Shown: positions 16,431 to 25,270 of the stretch, piece by piece
Layout: each line of letters opens with the position of its first letter
Numbering within the stretch: position 1 is the first letter of the stretch
Assembly: GCA_938023705.1 (NCBI GenBank)
Contig: CALJDJ010000100.1
Coordinates: forward strand, 1 to 64,000
Reading direction: 5' to 3'
Source of the DNA: an uncultured Collinsella sp.
GTDB taxonomy: Bacteria; Actinomycetota; Coriobacteriia; Coriobacteriales; Coriobacteriaceae
Length of the DNA: 64,000 nt
Notes under the pieces: generated by a model
Database searches by the model: none
What the model saw: only the letters and a program-made list of their open reading frames with translations
Told to the model about the DNA's origin: nothing
Program-made: the position numbers and the translations under genes

Positions 16431-17112
16431 AGGCGTGCTGTACGGGGTGGGCACGGGGCCTGGCGACCCCGAGCTGCTCACGATCAAGGCCGTCCGCACA
16501 ATCGAATCGTGTCCGGTCATCGCCGCACCGCAAACGGCGGACGGGGTCATGGTCGCGCTTGACATTGTGCGCGGCGCCGTCGACCTTACAGGCAAGACGG
16601 TGATCCCCGTGCGATTCTCGATGACGCGCGACGCCGAGCGCCGCGCGGCCGAGCATGCCTCGCTTGTTCGCGAGCTTGTCGCGCACCTGGATGCGGCCCG
16701 CGACGTCGCGCTGCTGAACCTGGGGGACCCAAGCATCTACGCCACCTTCCAGCGCATAGCGCCCGACGTGCGCGCCCGCGGGTTCGAGGCGCGCGCCATT
16801 CCCGGCGTGCCGAGCTTCTGCGCGGTCGCCGCGGCGCTCGAGCGCGACCTCACGCCCGAGATGTCGTCGCCTCTGCACATCGTGCCCGGCGGCTACGATG
16901 ACGTTCGCCGCGCAATCGGCTGGCCGGGGACGAAGGTGGTCATGAAGGCGCGCCGCTCGCTTGCGGACACGAAGCGCATCCTTCGCGAGGAGGGCGCCTT
17001 CGACGGTGCCGAGCTCGTAGAGGACTGTGGGCTTCCGGGCGAGCGCGTGTACCGCTCGCTCGACGATGTGCCCGATCGGGGCAGCTACTTCTCGACGATG
17101 GTGGTGCGCTAG
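16423..17112 (+). CDS. cbiL: Cobalt-precorrin-2 C20-methyltransferase
   Basis: This tetrapyrrole methylase of about 229 residues has N-terminal LYGVGTGPGDPELLTIKAVR, which binds SAM, LNLGDPSIYATFQRI and IPGVPSFCAVAAAL, matching CbiL/CobI. It performs the first SAM methylation after cobalt insertion. The ATG at 16423 overlaps the end of cbiD by 8 bases; a second in-frame start at 16393 lies inside cbiD and is less likely. The stop is followed directly by cbiG. Confidence 0.95.
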   Translation: MSKGVLYGVGTGPGDPELLTIKAVRTIESCPVIAAPQTADGVMVALDIVRGAVDLTGKTVIPVRFSMTRDAERRAAEHASLVRELVAHLDAARDVALLNLGDPSIYATFQRIAPDVRARGFEARAIPGVPSFCAVAAALERDLTPEMSSPLHIVPGGYDDVRRAIGWPGTKVVMKARRSLADTKRILREEGAFDGAELVEDCGLPGERVYRSLDDVPDRGSYFSTMVVR

Positions 17113-18246
17113 ATGAGGGTTTCCTGCATAGGGTTCACTGAGAGGGGGTATGCGTTGGCGGAGCGCACCGCACGCGCGCTTTCCGATTGCGCGCAGACAG
17201 GTGAAGATGACCCTGGCTGGAACGTTTCCGTTTCGCGCGGGTTCGGCGAGGGGAAGGCCGACCTGCGCGCATGGACGGCGCTCGCGTGGGAAGCGTCGGA
17301 CGCGCTTCTGTTCGTGGGCGCGGCGGGCATCGCCGTGCGGGCGATCGCGCCGCATGTCGCCTCGAAGGCAAACGATTCCGCGGTTGTGGTGATCGACGAG
17401 GCGGGGCGCTTTGCCGTCTCGCTTTTGTCGGGGCATTTGGGCGGTGCGAACGAGCTTGCGCAAACTGTGGCACGCGCGGCAGGGGCCATCCCCGTCATCA
17501 CCACGGCGACCGACGTCCGCGGCGTGTGGGCGGTGGATACGTGGGCGCGCTGTGCTGGGCTCGCCGTTTCGAATCCCGAGGCTATCAAGCGAGTGTCGGC
17601 GCGGCTGCTTTCGGGCGGGCGCGTGGCGCTCTATTCCGACATGCCGATTTCGGGACAGCCGCCTGAGGGGGTTGACATTGCGTCCGACCGCGCTCGGGCC
17701 GATATCGTCGTGTCGCCGTTCGCTGGCGCGAATGCAGGTGCGTCCGTTCGCGCGGCGGAGACAACGGGCGAGGTCGTGCCCGCCGGTGTGACGGGGAAGC
17801 CGGCGGGCGTGCGGGCGCAGGCGCCTGCGCCCGAGCCGCTTCACCTTGTCTTACCCTGCATCGTTGCGGGCATAGGGTGCCGTCGCGGTGCGTGCACCGA
17901 AGCGATCGGGGAGGCGTTTCTTCTCGCGTGCGGGCAGGCGGGCATCTCGCCTTCGGCCGTGCGCGAGGCGGCGACGATCGACGTTAAGGCGCGCGAGGAG
18001 GGTCTGCTCGCCTTCTGCCACGCGCGCAGTATCCCGCTCGCGACGTATTCCGCAGAGGAGTTGTCGCAGGTCGAAGGCAGCGTTTCGCCATCTGATTTCG
18101 TGCGCGCGACGGTGGGGGTCGACAACGTGTGCGAGCGCGCGGCGCTCGCGGGCGGGGGCAAACTTTTCTTCCCGAAGCTCGCTCACGGCGGCGTGACCGT
18201 CGCGTTTTCCAAGGTAACTATCGAACTTTCGTTTAAGGAGCGGTGA
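17113..18246 (+). CDS. cbiG: Cobalt-precorrin-5A hydrolase
   Basis: This 377-residue CbiG opens the delta-lactone and releases acetaldehyde during ring contraction. The N-terminal part has LLFVGAAGIAVRAIAPHV and VSLLSGHLGGANELA, both family hallmarks. The C-terminal part has VAGIGCRRGACTEAI and TVGVDNVCERAALAG. Between them lies an Ala/Gly/Pro-rich linker (about residues 205-250). It starts immediately after the cbiL stop and overlaps cbiH. Confidence 0.95.
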   Translation: MRVSCIGFTERGYALAERTARALSDCAQTGEDDPGWNVSVSRGFGEGKADLRAWTALAWEASDALLFVGAAGIAVRAIAPHVASKANDSAVVVIDEAGRFAVSLLSGHLGGANELAQTVARAAGAIPVITTATDVRGVWAVDTWARCAGLAVSNPEAIKRVSARLLSGGRVALYSDMPISGQPPEGVDIASDRARADIVVSPFAGANAGASVRAAETTGEVVPAGVTGKPAGVRAQAPAPEPLHLVLPCIVAGIGCRRGACTEAIGEAFLLACGQAGISPSAVREAATIDVKAREEGLLAFCHARSIPLATYSAEELSQVEGSVSPSDFVRATVGVDNVCERAALAGGGKLFFPKLAHGGVTVAFSKVTIELSFKER

Positions 18247-18989
18247 TGGGAAAGCTCTTCGTGGTGGGGATTGGCCCGGGCGGCCCCGACGGCATGACGA
18301 TTGCGGCTCGGCGCGCGCTCGAGGCGGCCGACATCGTTGTGGGGTACACGAAATACGTGGAGCTCGCGCTCGCCGCCGTGCCCGACGCGGCGCATCTCGC
18401 GACGCCGATGATGCACGAGGTCGAACGGTGCCGCCTGGCGCTTTCGCGCGCGCAGAGCGGAGAAGCCGTGGCGCTCGTGTGCAGCGGTGACGCGGGCGTG
18501 TACGGCATGGCGAGCCCCGTGCTGGAGCTTGCGGAGGACTACCCCGATGTAGACGTGGAAGTTATCGCCGGGGCCACCGCGGCTCAGAGCGGGTCGGCGG
18601 TGCTCGGCGCCCCGCTTGCCCACGATTTCGCGGTCGTGTCGCTCTCTGACCTGCTCACGCCGTGGGAGGTCATCGAGCGCAGGCTCGCCGCCGTGGCGAG
18701 CGCCGACTTCTGCATCTGTTTGTACAACCCGCGCAGCAGAAAGCGCGCCGACAGGCTCTCGCGCGCGGCGAAGATTATGCTCGAATGGAAGGCCCCCGAC
18801 ACGCTCTGCGGCTGGGTGCGCAACATCGGGCGCGAGGGGCAGCAGTCGGGTATGTGCAGGCTCTCCGAGCTGGGGGAGTTCGATGCAGACATGTTCACCA
18901 CCGTGTTCGTCGGCAACGCGGACACGAAGCGCGTAGGCGGCCGTATGGTCACGCCGCGCGGGTATCGGGAGATTCCATGCGAAAGGTAA
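18246..18989 (+). CDS. cbiH: Cobalt-precorrin-3B C17-methyltransferase
   Basis: This tetrapyrrole methylase of about 247 residues catalyses C17 methylation with ring contraction. Motifs include VVGIGPGGPDGMTIAAR, VCSGDAGVYGMASPVLEL and CLYNPRSRKRADRL, the last typical of CbiH/CobJ. AAGGAGCG lies just upstream; ATG 18246 and GTG 18243 are both possible starts, differing by one residue. The gene overlaps the end of cbiG and runs 13 bases into cbiET. Confidence 0.95.
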   Translation: MGKLFVVGIGPGGPDGMTIAARRALEAADIVVGYTKYVELALAAVPDAAHLATPMMHEVERCRLALSRAQSGEAVALVCSGDAGVYGMASPVLELAEDYPDVDVEVIAGATAAQSGSAVLGAPLAHDFAVVSLSDLLTPWEVIERRLAAVASADFCICLYNPRSRKRADRLSRAAKIMLEWKAPDTLCGWVRNIGREGQQSGMCRLSELGEFDADMFTTVFVGNADTKRVGGRMVTPRGYREIPCER

Positions 18990-20449
18990 CGATCATCGGG
19001 GCGGGGCCCGGAAACCCCGACTTGCTCTCGCGCGCGGCGCTCGACGCGATCGACATCGCCGACGTGGTCATCGGCGCTCATCGCGCACTTGTCGGCATCG
19101 ACGTGCCGCCCGACGTGGTGAGATGCGAGCTCGTTAAGACGGCGGACATCGTCGCCGCGCTCACCGATGCGGCGTCGTGGCAGCGCGCCGTGGTCGTGAT
19201 GACGGGCGATGTGGGGCTGTTCAGCGGCGCGCGCCGCCTGGTGGAGGCGCTCTCCGGCGACGCGCAGGTGGACGTGCGCGTCATTCCCGGCATAAGCTCA
19301 GCGTCGTATCTCGCCGCGCGCCTCGCGCGTCCATGGCAGGATTGGCGCTTCGTGAGCGCTCACGGCGTGGCGTGCGACATCGTGGCCGAGGCCGAGCGCG
19401 CAGGTGAGCTCTTCCTCGCCACGTCGGGCGGGGAAGACCCCTCGCGGCTTTCGGGCGAGCTTGTGCAGGCGGGCTTCGAGGACGCGCGCGTGACGGTGGC
19501 CGAGCGCCTGTCGTACCCCGACGAGCGCATTACCTGCGCGACCGCAAGTGAAATCGCAGGTCAGACGTTCGACGACTTGAACGTGATGCTTATCGAGTTC
19601 GCAGGCTGCGCCGGGTCGCCTGCGAACTCTAGTGCAGCCTCCGAGGCGCCGGCTGGCGCATCTGCGCCCGCGGCGGCTTCTTTCGTGGCGGACTCTGCGG
19701 GCGCATTCCACGCCGCGAGCCCCCGCTGGCCGTACGCTTCCTCGGGCATTCCCGACGAGCTCTTCATCCGCGGCGACGTTCCCATGACCAAGCAGGAGGT
19801 GCGCGCCGTCGCGCTCGCGAAGCTGCGCCTTACCGCGACCGACACCGTGTGGGATGTCGGCGCCGGCACGGGGAGCGTGTCGATCGAGGCGGCGCTCGTC
19901 GCGCGAGCGGGGTCGGTATGGGCGGTCGAGCGCAACGCGGCCGGCGTGCGGCTCATCCGAGAGAACGCGGATGCATTCGGGTGCGGCAACGTGCATGCGG
20001 TCCCCGGTGTCGCCCCCGAAGCGCTCGCGAAACTGCCCGACCCCGACGCCGTGTTCGTCGGCGGGAGCGCGGGCGAGCTTCCCTCCATCGTGGAGGCGGC
20101 GCTCGAGAAGAACTCGCAGGTTCGCCTGTGCGTGCCATGCGTCACCGTTGAGACGCTCACCGAGGCGTGCGCGCTCCTCTCGGGTTCGCGCTTTAAGGAG
20201 TTCGAGGCGTGCCAGGTGTCGGCCGCCCGCGCCGAGGCTGTAGGCTCGCACCATCTTATGAAGGCGCAAAACCCCGTGTTCCTCGTCAGCGCGCGTGGTG
20301 CGGGCGCGGATGCCGAGGAGCTTGCCGATGTCGGGGCGCTTGTTGAGTCACCTGTCGGGGAGGACCCCTCTGCCGAGGGGAAACCATCCGTTGAGGTGGT
20401 CTCGCTTGCTAACTGCAACGCCGCAGGTGGGGAAGGCGGCGCCCGGTGA
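18977..20449 (+). CDS. cbiET: Fused cobalt-precorrin-7 C5-methyltransferase / precorrin-6B C15-methyltransferase (decarboxylating)
   Basis: This 490-residue protein joins CbiE and CbiT. The N-terminal CbiE part starts MRKVTIIGAGPGNPDLLSRA and has MTGDVGLFSGARRLVE and IPGISSASYLAARL. The C-terminal CbiT part has MTKQEVRAVALAKL and the SAM motif VWDVGAGTGSVSIEAAL. The two are connected by an Ala/Ser/Pro-rich linker (about residues 215-250), and the C-terminal 45 residues are also low-complexity. The start at 18977 has GGGAG upstream and overlaps cbiH; the frame remains open upstream inside cbiH but that part is a shadow. It methylates C5 and C15 and decarboxylates the acetate side chain. Confidence 0.93.
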   Translation: MRKVTIIGAGPGNPDLLSRAALDAIDIADVVIGAHRALVGIDVPPDVVRCELVKTADIVAALTDAASWQRAVVVMTGDVGLFSGARRLVEALSGDAQVDVRVIPGISSASYLAARLARPWQDWRFVSAHGVACDIVAEAERAGELFLATSGGEDPSRLSGELVQAGFEDARVTVAERLSYPDERITCATASEIAGQTFDDLNVMLIEFAGCAGSPANSSAASEAPAGASAPAAASFVADSAGAFHAASPRWPYASSGIPDELFIRGDVPMTKQEVRAVALAKLRLTATDTVWDVGAGTGSVSIEAALVARAGSVWAVERNAAGVRLIRENADAFGCGNVHAVPGVAPEALAKLPDPDAVFVGGSAGELPSIVEAALEKNSQVRLCVPCVTVETLTEACALLSGSRFKEFEACQVSAARAEAVGSHHLMKAQNPVFLVSARGAGADAEELADVGALVESPVGEDPSAEGKPSVEVVSLANCNAAGGEGGAR

Positions 20450-21828
20450 GCACGTCCATCCCGCGCTTCATGGTCGCTGCGCCCTCGAGCGGGAGCGGCA
20501 AGACGGTCGTCACGTGCGCGCTCCTGCGCGCGCTCGCGCGTCGCGGCCTTGCATGCGCGGCCTTCAAATGCGGACCCGACTACATTGACCCGCTCTTTCA
20601 TCGCCGCGTCGTGGGTGCGCGCTCGGGCAATTTAGACGGCTTCTTCACCGACGCCCCGACGCTGCGCGCCCTGCTCGCACGCGGCGCCGCGGGCGCGGAT
20701 GTCGCGGTGCTCGAGGGGGTTATGGGCTTCTACGACGGCATGGCGCCCGGCGTGGCCGACGCGAGCAGCTACCAGGTTGCGCGCGACACGGAAACGCCGG
20801 TCGTTTTAGTGGTGAACGGGCGCGGGGCGTCTTTATCGCTCGCCGCCGTAATCCGCGGCATTGCCGAGTTCCTGCCTTGTGCGAACGTGCGCGGCGTAGT
20901 GCTGAACAAGACGAGCGCCGCTGCCTGCGCCTACGCGGCGCCTGCGATCGAGAAGCACACGGGCGTCGCGGTTTTGGGGAATATCCCCGCCGACGAGGCG
21001 TTCTCGCTCGAAAGCCGGCATCTGGGGCTTGTGGCCGCCGACGAGGTCGAGCAGCTCTCCGCGCGCATCGACAAGATGGCCGAGCTGGTGGAAAAGAGCG
21101 TCGACGTCGACCGCTTGCTCGAAATAGCGGTGACGGCACCCGATATCCGCGAGGAACCTTACCGGTTGGAGCCGATCGCGGGAGCGCGGCCCATCGTCGC
21201 CGTCGCGCGTGACGAGGCGTTCTCGTTCTACTACGAGGAGAACCTGCGCGCGCTCGAGGACCTGGGTTGCGAGCTGGCCTTTTTCAGCCCCTTGTGTGAT
21301 AGCGAGTTGCCCCGGGGGACAAGCGCCCTCTATCTGGGGGGCGGCTACCCGGAACTCCATGCGCGGCAGCTCTCCGAGAACGCGCCGATGCGCGAGGCGG
21401 TGCGGCGCGCGGTGGAATCCGGCATGCCGACGGTCGCCGAATGCGGTGGGTTTCTGTACCTGCAGCGCGAAATCGCCGATAGCGAGGGGCGGCGCTGGCC
21501 TGTTGCGGGCGCCCTTGAGGGCGCAAGCGAGAACGGGGGAAGGCTGTCCCATTTCGGGTACGTGGAGCTCACTTCCCAACGCGACGGGCTCTACGGGCCG
21601 CGCGGCACACGCATCCGCGCGCACGAGTTCCACTACTGGCAGTCCGCCTGCCCGGGCGGCGACTTCTGGGCGCAGAAGCCCCGGCGCGACAAGGGCTGGC
21701 CGTGCATGACGACTACCCCGTCCCTGGTGGCGGGCTTCCCGCATGTGTACTATCCTGCGAACCCCGACGTTGCGCGCGCGTTCGCGTCTGCCGCAGCGTC
21801 GTTCGTAGAGAGGAGACTGCATGGCTGA
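20446..21828 (+). CDS. cbiA: Cobyrinate a,c-diamide synthase
   Basis: This 460-residue glutamine amidotransferase amidates the a and c carboxylates of cob(II)yrinate using ATP. The N-terminal P-loop is APSSGSGKTVVTCALL, with FKCGPDYIDPLFH and VLEGVMGFYDG, typical of CbiA/CobB. The C-terminal triad-type glutaminase domain has ALYLGGGYPELHA, then AECGGFLYL with the nucleophile Cys, and a late His in HEFHYWQS. The GTG start overlaps the cbiET stop by 4 bases and cobT begins inside its last codons. Confidence 0.95.
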   Translation: MSTSIPRFMVAAPSSGSGKTVVTCALLRALARRGLACAAFKCGPDYIDPLFHRRVVGARSGNLDGFFTDAPTLRALLARGAAGADVAVLEGVMGFYDGMAPGVADASSYQVARDTETPVVLVVNGRGASLSLAAVIRGIAEFLPCANVRGVVLNKTSAAACAYAAPAIEKHTGVAVLGNIPADEAFSLESRHLGLVAADEVEQLSARIDKMAELVEKSVDVDRLLEIAVTAPDIREEPYRLEPIAGARPIVAVARDEAFSFYYEENLRALEDLGCELAFFSPLCDSELPRGTSALYLGGGYPELHARQLSENAPMREAVRRAVESGMPTVAECGGFLYLQREIADSEGRRWPVAGALEGASENGGRLSHFGYVELTSQRDGLYGPRGTRIRAHEFHYWQSACPGGDFWAQKPRRDKGWPCMTTTPSLVAGFPHVYYPANPDVARAFASAAASFVERRLHG

Positions 21829-22963
21829 AGCAACCGAAACCGCGCTTGCCTGCATCCGCGAGGAAGTCGAGCGTGCGTTCTCGTCGGCGCCGGGCGCCGT
21901 GCTCGAAGCCACGCTCTCCCGGATCGCGCCCGCAGACGAGTGTGCCCGCGCCGCCGCGTACGCCGCGTGGGATTCCATCGCGCACCCCTTGGGGGGATTG
22001 GGCGACTTTGAAGACGCCGTCGCGTGTATCGCCGCAGCTCAGGGGAGCGCCGAGGTGGCCGAGTTTCCCCGTGCGCTCGCGGTATTCTTCTCCGACAACG
22101 GGGTCGTTGCCGAAGGCGTGTCGCAAAGCGGGCAAGACGTGACGCGAGCCGTCGCGCGCAACATGTGCGAGGGGGCCACGAGCGCCTGCCGCATGGCGGC
22201 GTTCGCGGGTGCCGAGGTCGTGCCCGTCGACGTGGGTATGGCCCGGGGTATAGAAGACGCGCGCATGGTGCGCGCGAACGTGCGGCGGGGGAGCGGCAAC
22301 ATCGCGCACGGCCCCGCTATGTCTCGCGATGGGGCCGTGCGCGCGATCGAGGTCGGTATCGCCGTCGCGTGCGGGCTTGCCCGCGCCGGCGTGCGCCTTC
22401 TGGCCTCGGGCGAGATGGGCATCGGCAACACGACCACCTCGGCGGCGGTGGCCGCAGTGCTCATCCGGGCGGACGCGCGGAGCCTCGTCGGGCGCGGCGC
22501 GGGGCTCTCGGACGCATCGCTCGCGCGCAAGCGCGACGTGGTCGAGCGCGCTATCGACGCGAACTCGCCCGATCCCGCCGACCCGATCGACGTGCTCTCG
22601 AAGGTGGGCGGCTTCGACATCGCGGCGATGTGTGGCTTCTACCTGGGGGCCGCGGCCTCGAAGGCGCCGGCGCTCCTCGACGGGGTCATATCCTGCACGG
22701 CGGCCCTGTGCGCGGCGCGCCTGTGCCCCAACGCCTTGGGCTACCTCGTGGGCACCCACGCATCAAGCGAACCCGCAAGCCAGGAGCTCCTTCGCGAGCT
22801 CGGCATAAAGGCACCACTCGACGCAGGCATGCACTTGGGCGAGGGCGCGGGCGCCATGGCGTATCTGCCCCTTCTGGATTCGGCGTTGCGCGTGTACCGG
22901 GATGGGAAGACGTTCACGGCGACTGGCATGGCTGCTTACGAGCATTTCGAGGCCGGGAAATGA
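21821..22963 (+). CDS. cobT: Nicotinate-nucleotide--dimethylbenzimidazole phosphoribosyltransferase
   Basis: This 380-residue CobT activates the lower-ligand base by making alpha-ribazole phosphate. Family motifs seen are VFFSDNGVVAEGVSQSGQDVT, LASGEMGIGNTTTSAAV, VGRGAGLSD and LGEGAGAMAYLPLLD, where the Glu of GEGAGA is the catalytic base. Its presence indicates a benzimidazole-type or related lower base can be activated here. No lower-ligand synthesis gene (bluB or bza) is in view. It overlaps cbiA by 8 bases and cobU by 4. Confidence 0.95.
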   Translation: MAEATETALACIREEVERAFSSAPGAVLEATLSRIAPADECARAAAYAAWDSIAHPLGGLGDFEDAVACIAAAQGSAEVAEFPRALAVFFSDNGVVAEGVSQSGQDVTRAVARNMCEGATSACRMAAFAGAEVVPVDVGMARGIEDARMVRANVRRGSGNIAHGPAMSRDGAVRAIEVGIAVACGLARAGVRLLASGEMGIGNTTTSAAVAAVLIRADARSLVGRGAGLSDASLARKRDVVERAIDANSPDPADPIDVLSKVGGFDIAAMCGFYLGAAASKAPALLDGVISCTAALCAARLCPNALGYLVGTHASSEPASQELLRELGIKAPLDAGMHLGEGAGAMAYLPLLDSALRVYRDGKTFTATGMAAYEHFEAGK

Positions 22964-23508
22964 CGGTGACACTCGTCATCGGCGCCGCCGCGAGCGGCAA
23001 GAGCGCCTACGCCGAGTCCCTGTGCCTCGGGCACGACGGCCCCCGCGTGTACCTGGCAACGATGGAGCCCTTCGGGGAAGAGGGCGCCCGCCGCATCGCG
23101 CGCCATCGGGCGCTGCGCGAGGGCAAGGGGTTTTCTACCCTCGAGTGCACGCGTGACGTGGGCGCCGCAGTGCCCGGGCTTCCGCGCGGCTGCACGCTTC
23201 TTTTGGAGGACGTGGGCAACCTGGTTGCGAACGAGCTCTTCGCGGAAGGCGGCTTGTCCCCGCGTGACCCCGACGCTGCGGCGCGCGAGGTGCTCGGAGG
23301 CATTGAACGGCTCGCTCAGGCCGCTTCGTATACGGTGGTGGTCACCGTCGACGTGTTCGCCGATGGGATGCGCTACGATGAAGGGACCGAGGCATGGAGG
23401 CGCGCGCTCGCGCGCGTGAACGCGGGTGTGGCGGCGCTGGCCGACCGCGCAGTCGAAGTGGTATGCGGGATTCCCGTGTGGATGAAAGGCGAAGGACCTA
23501 CAAGGTGA
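22960..23508 (+). CDS. cobU: Adenosylcobinamide kinase / adenosylcobinamide-phosphate guanylyltransferase
   Basis: This 182-residue protein has standard CobU length. It shows the P-loop VIGAAASGKSAYAE, the RRIARHRALR segment containing the His that is guanylylated, LLLEDVGNLVANELF, and the C-terminal RVNAGVAALADRAVEVVCG. It should therefore perform both kinase and GMP-transfer steps. The ATG overlaps the cobT stop (ATGA) and the gene overlaps cobS by 4 bases (GTGA). A second, shortened CobU-like domain is found two genes downstream. Confidence 0.93.
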   Translation: MTVTLVIGAAASGKSAYAESLCLGHDGPRVYLATMEPFGEEGARRIARHRALREGKGFSTLECTRDVGAAVPGLPRGCTLLLEDVGNLVANELFAEGGLSPRDPDAAAREVLGGIERLAQAASYTVVVTVDVFADGMRYDEGTEAWRRALARVNAGVAALADRAVEVVCGIPVWMKGEGPTR

Positions 23509-24272
23509 AGATAGTAGAGGCAATCGGCGCGGCGTTCGGAACGTTCTCGCGCATCCCCGTCCCGAAATCGGCCTGGACCGATTTCGGGTCAACCCATGCG
23601 CTTGCCGCGTTTCCCCTGGTGGGCCTTGCGGAAGGCTTCCTCATGACGGCGTGGGGGTACGTGGCGAACTTGCTCGGCGTGCCCGCGACCATCGTCGCGG
23701 CCGTGCTCGTGGCGCTGCCTGTGGCGGTGACGGGAGGCATCCACCTAGACGGGCTCTGCGACACCTCCGATGCGCTTGCAAGTTGGGCCCCGCGCGAGCG
23801 AAAGCTCGAGATCATGCACGACCCGCGAGCGGGCGCCTTCGGGGTCATCGGTGTTGTTGTGTACCTTATTCTGCAGTTTTCCCTTTTCACCGCGCTGTCG
23901 CTTACGGCGGGGGCGTTCCTCGCGCTTCTGTGCTCTCTCGTGTTCTCCCGCTCGCTTTCGGGGCTCGCCGTTGAATGCTGGCCTGCCGCGCGGGCGGACG
24001 GCATGGCCGCGGGGCTCTCGCCTGCGAAGAAGCGCGCGGCGATCGTCGTGCCGCTTTGCGCTTTCGCTGCGGCTTCGGCTGCAGGGATGGTCGCGTGCGC
24101 TCAGGCCGTCGGCGCCCTTATGGCTGTGGCGGGGCTTTTGGCGCTCGCGTGGTACCGCCATGTTGCCCTGTCCCGCTTCGGCGGGGTGACGGGGGATTTG
24201 GCCGGATGGTTTCTGCAATGGGCCGAGCTCGCGATGCTTGCCATGCTGGTGGCGGGGGGCATGCTCCTATGA
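23505..24272 (+). CDS. cobS: Adenosylcobinamide-GDP ribazoletransferase (cobalamin synthase)
   Basis: This 255-residue membrane protein joins GDP-cobinamide and alpha-ribazole. Family motifs are FGTFSRIPVP at the N-terminus, TGGIHLDGLCDTSDAL with the metal-binding Asp residues, and MHDPRAGAFGVIGVV. About six hydrophobic segments are visible. The start is GTG 23505, overlapping the cobU stop by 4 bases; an upstream in-frame start lies within cobU. Confidence 0.94.
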   Translation: MKIVEAIGAAFGTFSRIPVPKSAWTDFGSTHALAAFPLVGLAEGFLMTAWGYVANLLGVPATIVAAVLVALPVAVTGGIHLDGLCDTSDALASWAPRERKLEIMHDPRAGAFGVIGVVVYLILQFSLFTALSLTAGAFLALLCSLVFSRSLSGLAVECWPAARADGMAAGLSPAKKRAAIVVPLCAFAAASAAGMVACAQAVGALMAVAGLLALAWYRHVALSRFGGVTGDLAGWFLQWAELAMLAMLVAGGMLL

Positions 24273-25270
24273 TGCTCGTGGTAGGTGGCGCGCATTCGGG
24301 GAAGAGGACCTTCGTGCGCGAAAAGCTCGGGTTCGCGGCGGACGATTTCGTCGACGCGGCGCAGTTTGCGGAGGGCGGCGTGCCCGCGGCTTTTGCCGGC
24401 CGTGTCGCTTACCGTGCTGAGGAACTCGTACGCGCGCTCGACGCTGACCGGGCGCTCGAGCGGCTGATCGGCTTCGACGTAGTGATTCTGTCCTTGGTCG
24501 GCTCGGGGGTCATCCCTATGCGTGCGGAAGACGCCCAATGGCGCGAGCGCGCGGGGCGCCTGGGATGCGCGCTCGCTGCGCGCGCCGATGTCGTCGTGCG
24601 CATGACGTGCGGGATACCCCAGGTCATCAAAGGAAACCTTGTCGATGCGCCTCGAGGGGCGCAGGGTGCGGGCGCGCCTTTGGAAGTCGTCTTCGTGCGC
24701 CATGGTGCCACGGCGGGCACGGAAGACCATCGCTACAGCGGGGCGGGCACCGACGAGCCCCTGTCGAGCGCGGGTGAGCGCGCTTTGCGCGACCTCGCGT
24801 GCTATCGTGACGTGTTCCGTGTTATCACGAGCGGCATGGCCCGCACCGACCAGACGGCGCGCATCCTCTTCCCGAACGCGGAGTTTATTGCGTGCCCCGG
24901 TCTGCGCGAGATGGATTTCGGCGACTTCGAGGGGCGAAGCGCCGCCGAGCTTAAAGAGGATGCGCGCTACCGCGCTTGGGTAGACTCCTGGTGCGAGACG
25001 CGCTGCCCGCATGGCGAGGGCAAGAGCGATTTCCCCCGCCGCGTCGTCGCGGCGTTTCGGGAGGCGTGCGAATCGGAGCGCGTCCAGGGGAGTGGGCGCG
25101 CCGTCTTCGTCGTTCACGCGGGTACCGTGAAAGCATTGCTCTCCGAGCTAGCTGTCCCGAAAATTGGATACTTCGACGTGCATACCGAGCCGGGCGGCGC
25201 ATGGGCCGCCACCTGGGATGGGCGCTGCCTTCGCGACGTTCGCCCCGCTTCGGGGGGCGATGCCCGGTGA
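24269..25270 (+). CDS. Fusion of a shortened CobU-like domain and a CobC-type phosphatase
   Basis: This 333-residue protein has two parts. Residues 1 to about 130 resemble CobU: P-loop MLVVGGAHSGKRTF at the start and the CobU-like end AGRLGCALAARADVVVRMTCG. The central CobU region, including the guanylylated His motif RIxxHR and the LLLED-type segment, is missing. Residues from about 135 onward are a histidine phosphatase: EVVFVRHGAT with the catalytic His, SGMARTDQTARI, REMDFGDFEGRS and VVHAGTVKALL. The second part fits alpha-ribazole-5'-phosphate phosphatase (CobC). It overlaps cobS by 4 bases. The phosphatase call is well supported; the first domain may be regulatory or inactive. Confidence 0.85.
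   Translation: MMLVVGGAHSGKRTFVREKLGFAADDFVDAAQFAEGGVPAAFAGRVAYRAEELVRALDADRALERLIGFDVVILSLVGSGVIPMRAEDAQWRERAGRLGCALAARADVVVRMTCGIPQVIKGNLVDAPRGAQGAGAPLEVVFVRHGATAGTEDHRYSGAGTDEPLSSAGERALRDLACYRDVFRVITSGMARTDQTARILFPNAEFIACPGLREMDFGDFEGRSAAELKEDARYRAWVDSWCETRCPHGEGKSDFPRRVVAAFREACESERVQGSGRAVFVVHAGTVKALLSELAVPKIGYFDVHTEPGGAWAATWDGRCLRDVRPASGGDAR

Noticed and set aside
16399..17844. Long minus-strand frame opposite cbiL and cbiG
   Set aside because: Arg/His-rich shadow of high-GC coding sequence; the plus-strand genes have full family motifs.
18662..18976. Upstream extension of the cbiET frame inside cbiH
   Set aside because: Its translation is Arg/Gly-rich without family similarity. ATG 18977 with GGGAG upstream gives a correct CbiE N-terminus.
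22024..22959. Upstream extension of the cobU frame inside cobT
   Set aside because: It is an Arg-rich shadow of cobT; ATG 22960 overlapping the cobT stop gives standard CobU length.
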